This document shows, one piece after another, positions 6,179-6,820 of a stretch of DNA of 6,820 nucleotides. Made by a program: the position numbers and the translations under genes. Under the pieces are notes generated by a model. That model had not been told where the DNA came from. It worked only from the letters and a program-made list of their open reading frames with translations, and ran no database searches. Numbering within the stretch: the first letter of the stretch is position 1; each line of letters opens with the position of its first letter. The stretch covers positions 1 to 6,820 of the forward strand of contig JAHDHM010000203.1 of assembly GCA_020631315.1 (NCBI GenBank), written 5' to 3'. Source of the stretch: Acidimicrobiales bacterium (GTDB taxonomy: Bacteria > Actinomycetota > Acidimicrobiia > Acidimicrobiales > Poriferisodaliceae).

Positions 6179-6820
6179 ATGCATCGACGACACTCACCGC
6201 ACCCCAACCCAGCGGCTCTGGGCGAGCTCGCACCTGCGGGTCGACGCCTGCCCTCGTTCTCGGTGGATCCGGCGGAGGCCGATGTCGCCGCGCTGTTCCT
6301 CGGTCCGAGAGCCGAGAACGAGGCGACGTTCGCCCGCTTGATCGGCGAGGCGATCGAACGCACGGGCGAGTACCGGCGCGGCTATCTGCCGGGTGATCCT
6401 GCCGCGGTGACCGATCGGGTCAGGGCGTATCCGGCGTTCGGTGCCGCCCAGGCCCGCCTCGAGCATCGGTTCCGTGAGCTGCTCGACCTGCTGGACGAAC
6501 ACGCCACGCCGTACTTCGCATCGCGGTATCAGGGCCACATGCTCTGGGACACGTTGGTGCCGGGCATGCTCGGCTACTTCGCGACGATGCTGCACAACCC
6601 GAACAACGTGACGGTGCAGGCGTCGACGCTCACCACGTTCCTGGAGCTGATGGTCGGCTGGGATCTGGCGGCGATGTTCGGTCTGCCGTTCCAGCCGGGA
6701 GATCCGGACGGCACGAACGCGTGGGGTCACATCACCGCCGATGGCTCTGTCGCGAATCTGGAGGCAGCGTGGTCGGCCCGGGAGCTGAAGTTCCTGCCGC
6801 TCACGATCAAGGCCAGCCTC
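6179..6820 (+). CDS. PLP-dependent group II amino-acid decarboxylase (tyrosine decarboxylase-like), N-terminal part
   Basis: The frame is open from the ATG to the right edge, giving 214 residues. From about residue 112 it matches pyridoxal-phosphate decarboxylases of the bacterial tyrosine/glutamate decarboxylase type: YFASRYQGHMLWDT, MLGYFATMLHNPNNVTVQAS (Asn140-Pro-Asn-Asn143), then ELMVGWDLAAMFG, and the cofactor-phosphate motif HITADGSVANLEAAWSAREL (residues 184-203). Such enzymes remove CO2 from an amino acid to give an amine, in the cytoplasm. The NPNNVT and WGHITADG strings resemble bacterial tyrosine decarboxylases (about 600 residues) more than the shorter aromatic-amino-acid or glutamate enzymes, but the substrate cannot be fixed. 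The PLP-binding Lys lies outside the window, so activity cannot be judged. The start is set by AAGGA at 8-base spacing. It follows the cyclase gene on the same strand after 102 bp of repeats and may be transcribed with it or from its own promoter, which I cannot identify. Confidence 0.88.
   Translation, partial: MHRRHSPHPNPAALGELAPAGRRLPSFSVDPAEADVAALFLGPRAENEATFARLIGEAIERTGEYRRGYLPGDPAAVTDRVRAYPAFGAAQARLEHRFRELLDLLDEHATPYFASRYQGHMLWDTLVPGMLGYFATMLHNPNNVTVQASTLTTFLELMVGWDLAAMFGLPFQPGDPDGTNAWGHITADGSVANLEAAWSARELKFLPLTIKASL

Noticed and set aside
4241..6193. A 650-codon open frame on the minus strand opposite the cyclase gene
   Set aside because: High-GC coding DNA often leaves long antisense frames open. 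The product is a compositionally biased Arg/Gly/His-rich string with no recognisable domain, while the plus strand has clear cyclase, ATPase and TPR motifs.

Overview
The window is high-GC bacterial DNA with strongly G/C-biased third codon positions and an actinobacterial set of genes. The gene types (SDR, PhyH-type and DUF1479 oxygenases, and a cyclase/ATPase/TPR megaprotein) suggest an actinomycete or a member of the Acidimicrobiia. That placement is inferred from gene content; there is no rRNA or other marker to settle it.

Layout, left to right: (1) the C-terminal end of a short-chain dehydrogenase/reductase, cut by the left edge just before its YxxxK catalytic motif (+); (2) a 74-aa antitoxin-like protein on the minus strand with no toxin beside it; (3) a 287-aa phytanoyl-CoA dioxygenase-like (PhyH) protein (+); (4) a 427-aa DUF1479/YbiU-like Fe(II)/2-oxoglutarate oxygenase (-), convergent with gene 3 with only 9 bp between the stop codons; (5) a 1064-aa protein joining a class III nucleotide cyclase domain, a P-loop ATPase and a long TPR region (+), divergent from gene 4; (6) a 102-bp spacer built mostly of an 11-bp tandem repeat; (7) the first 214 residues of a PLP-dependent group II amino-acid decarboxylase (+), cut by the right edge.

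The genes do not form one operon: strands alternate for the first five. Genes 5 and 7 are co-directional and could share a transcript, but gene 7 has its own strong Shine-Dalgarno sequence. Two unrelated Fe/2OG-type oxygenases lie tail to tail, which may reflect shared accessory catabolism or tailoring chemistry, but the substrates cannot be read from sequence. No mobile element, CRISPR array, tRNA or rRNA was found.

The points most worth checking are the PhyH protein that keeps its iron ligands but lacks the usual 2-oxoglutarate-binding arginine, the cyclase with Arg where Lys or Glu normally selects the base, the orphan antitoxin with an apparent leaderless promoter, and the 11-bp repeat array upstream of the decarboxylase. 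I see no convincing evidence for a wholly new multi-gene system.
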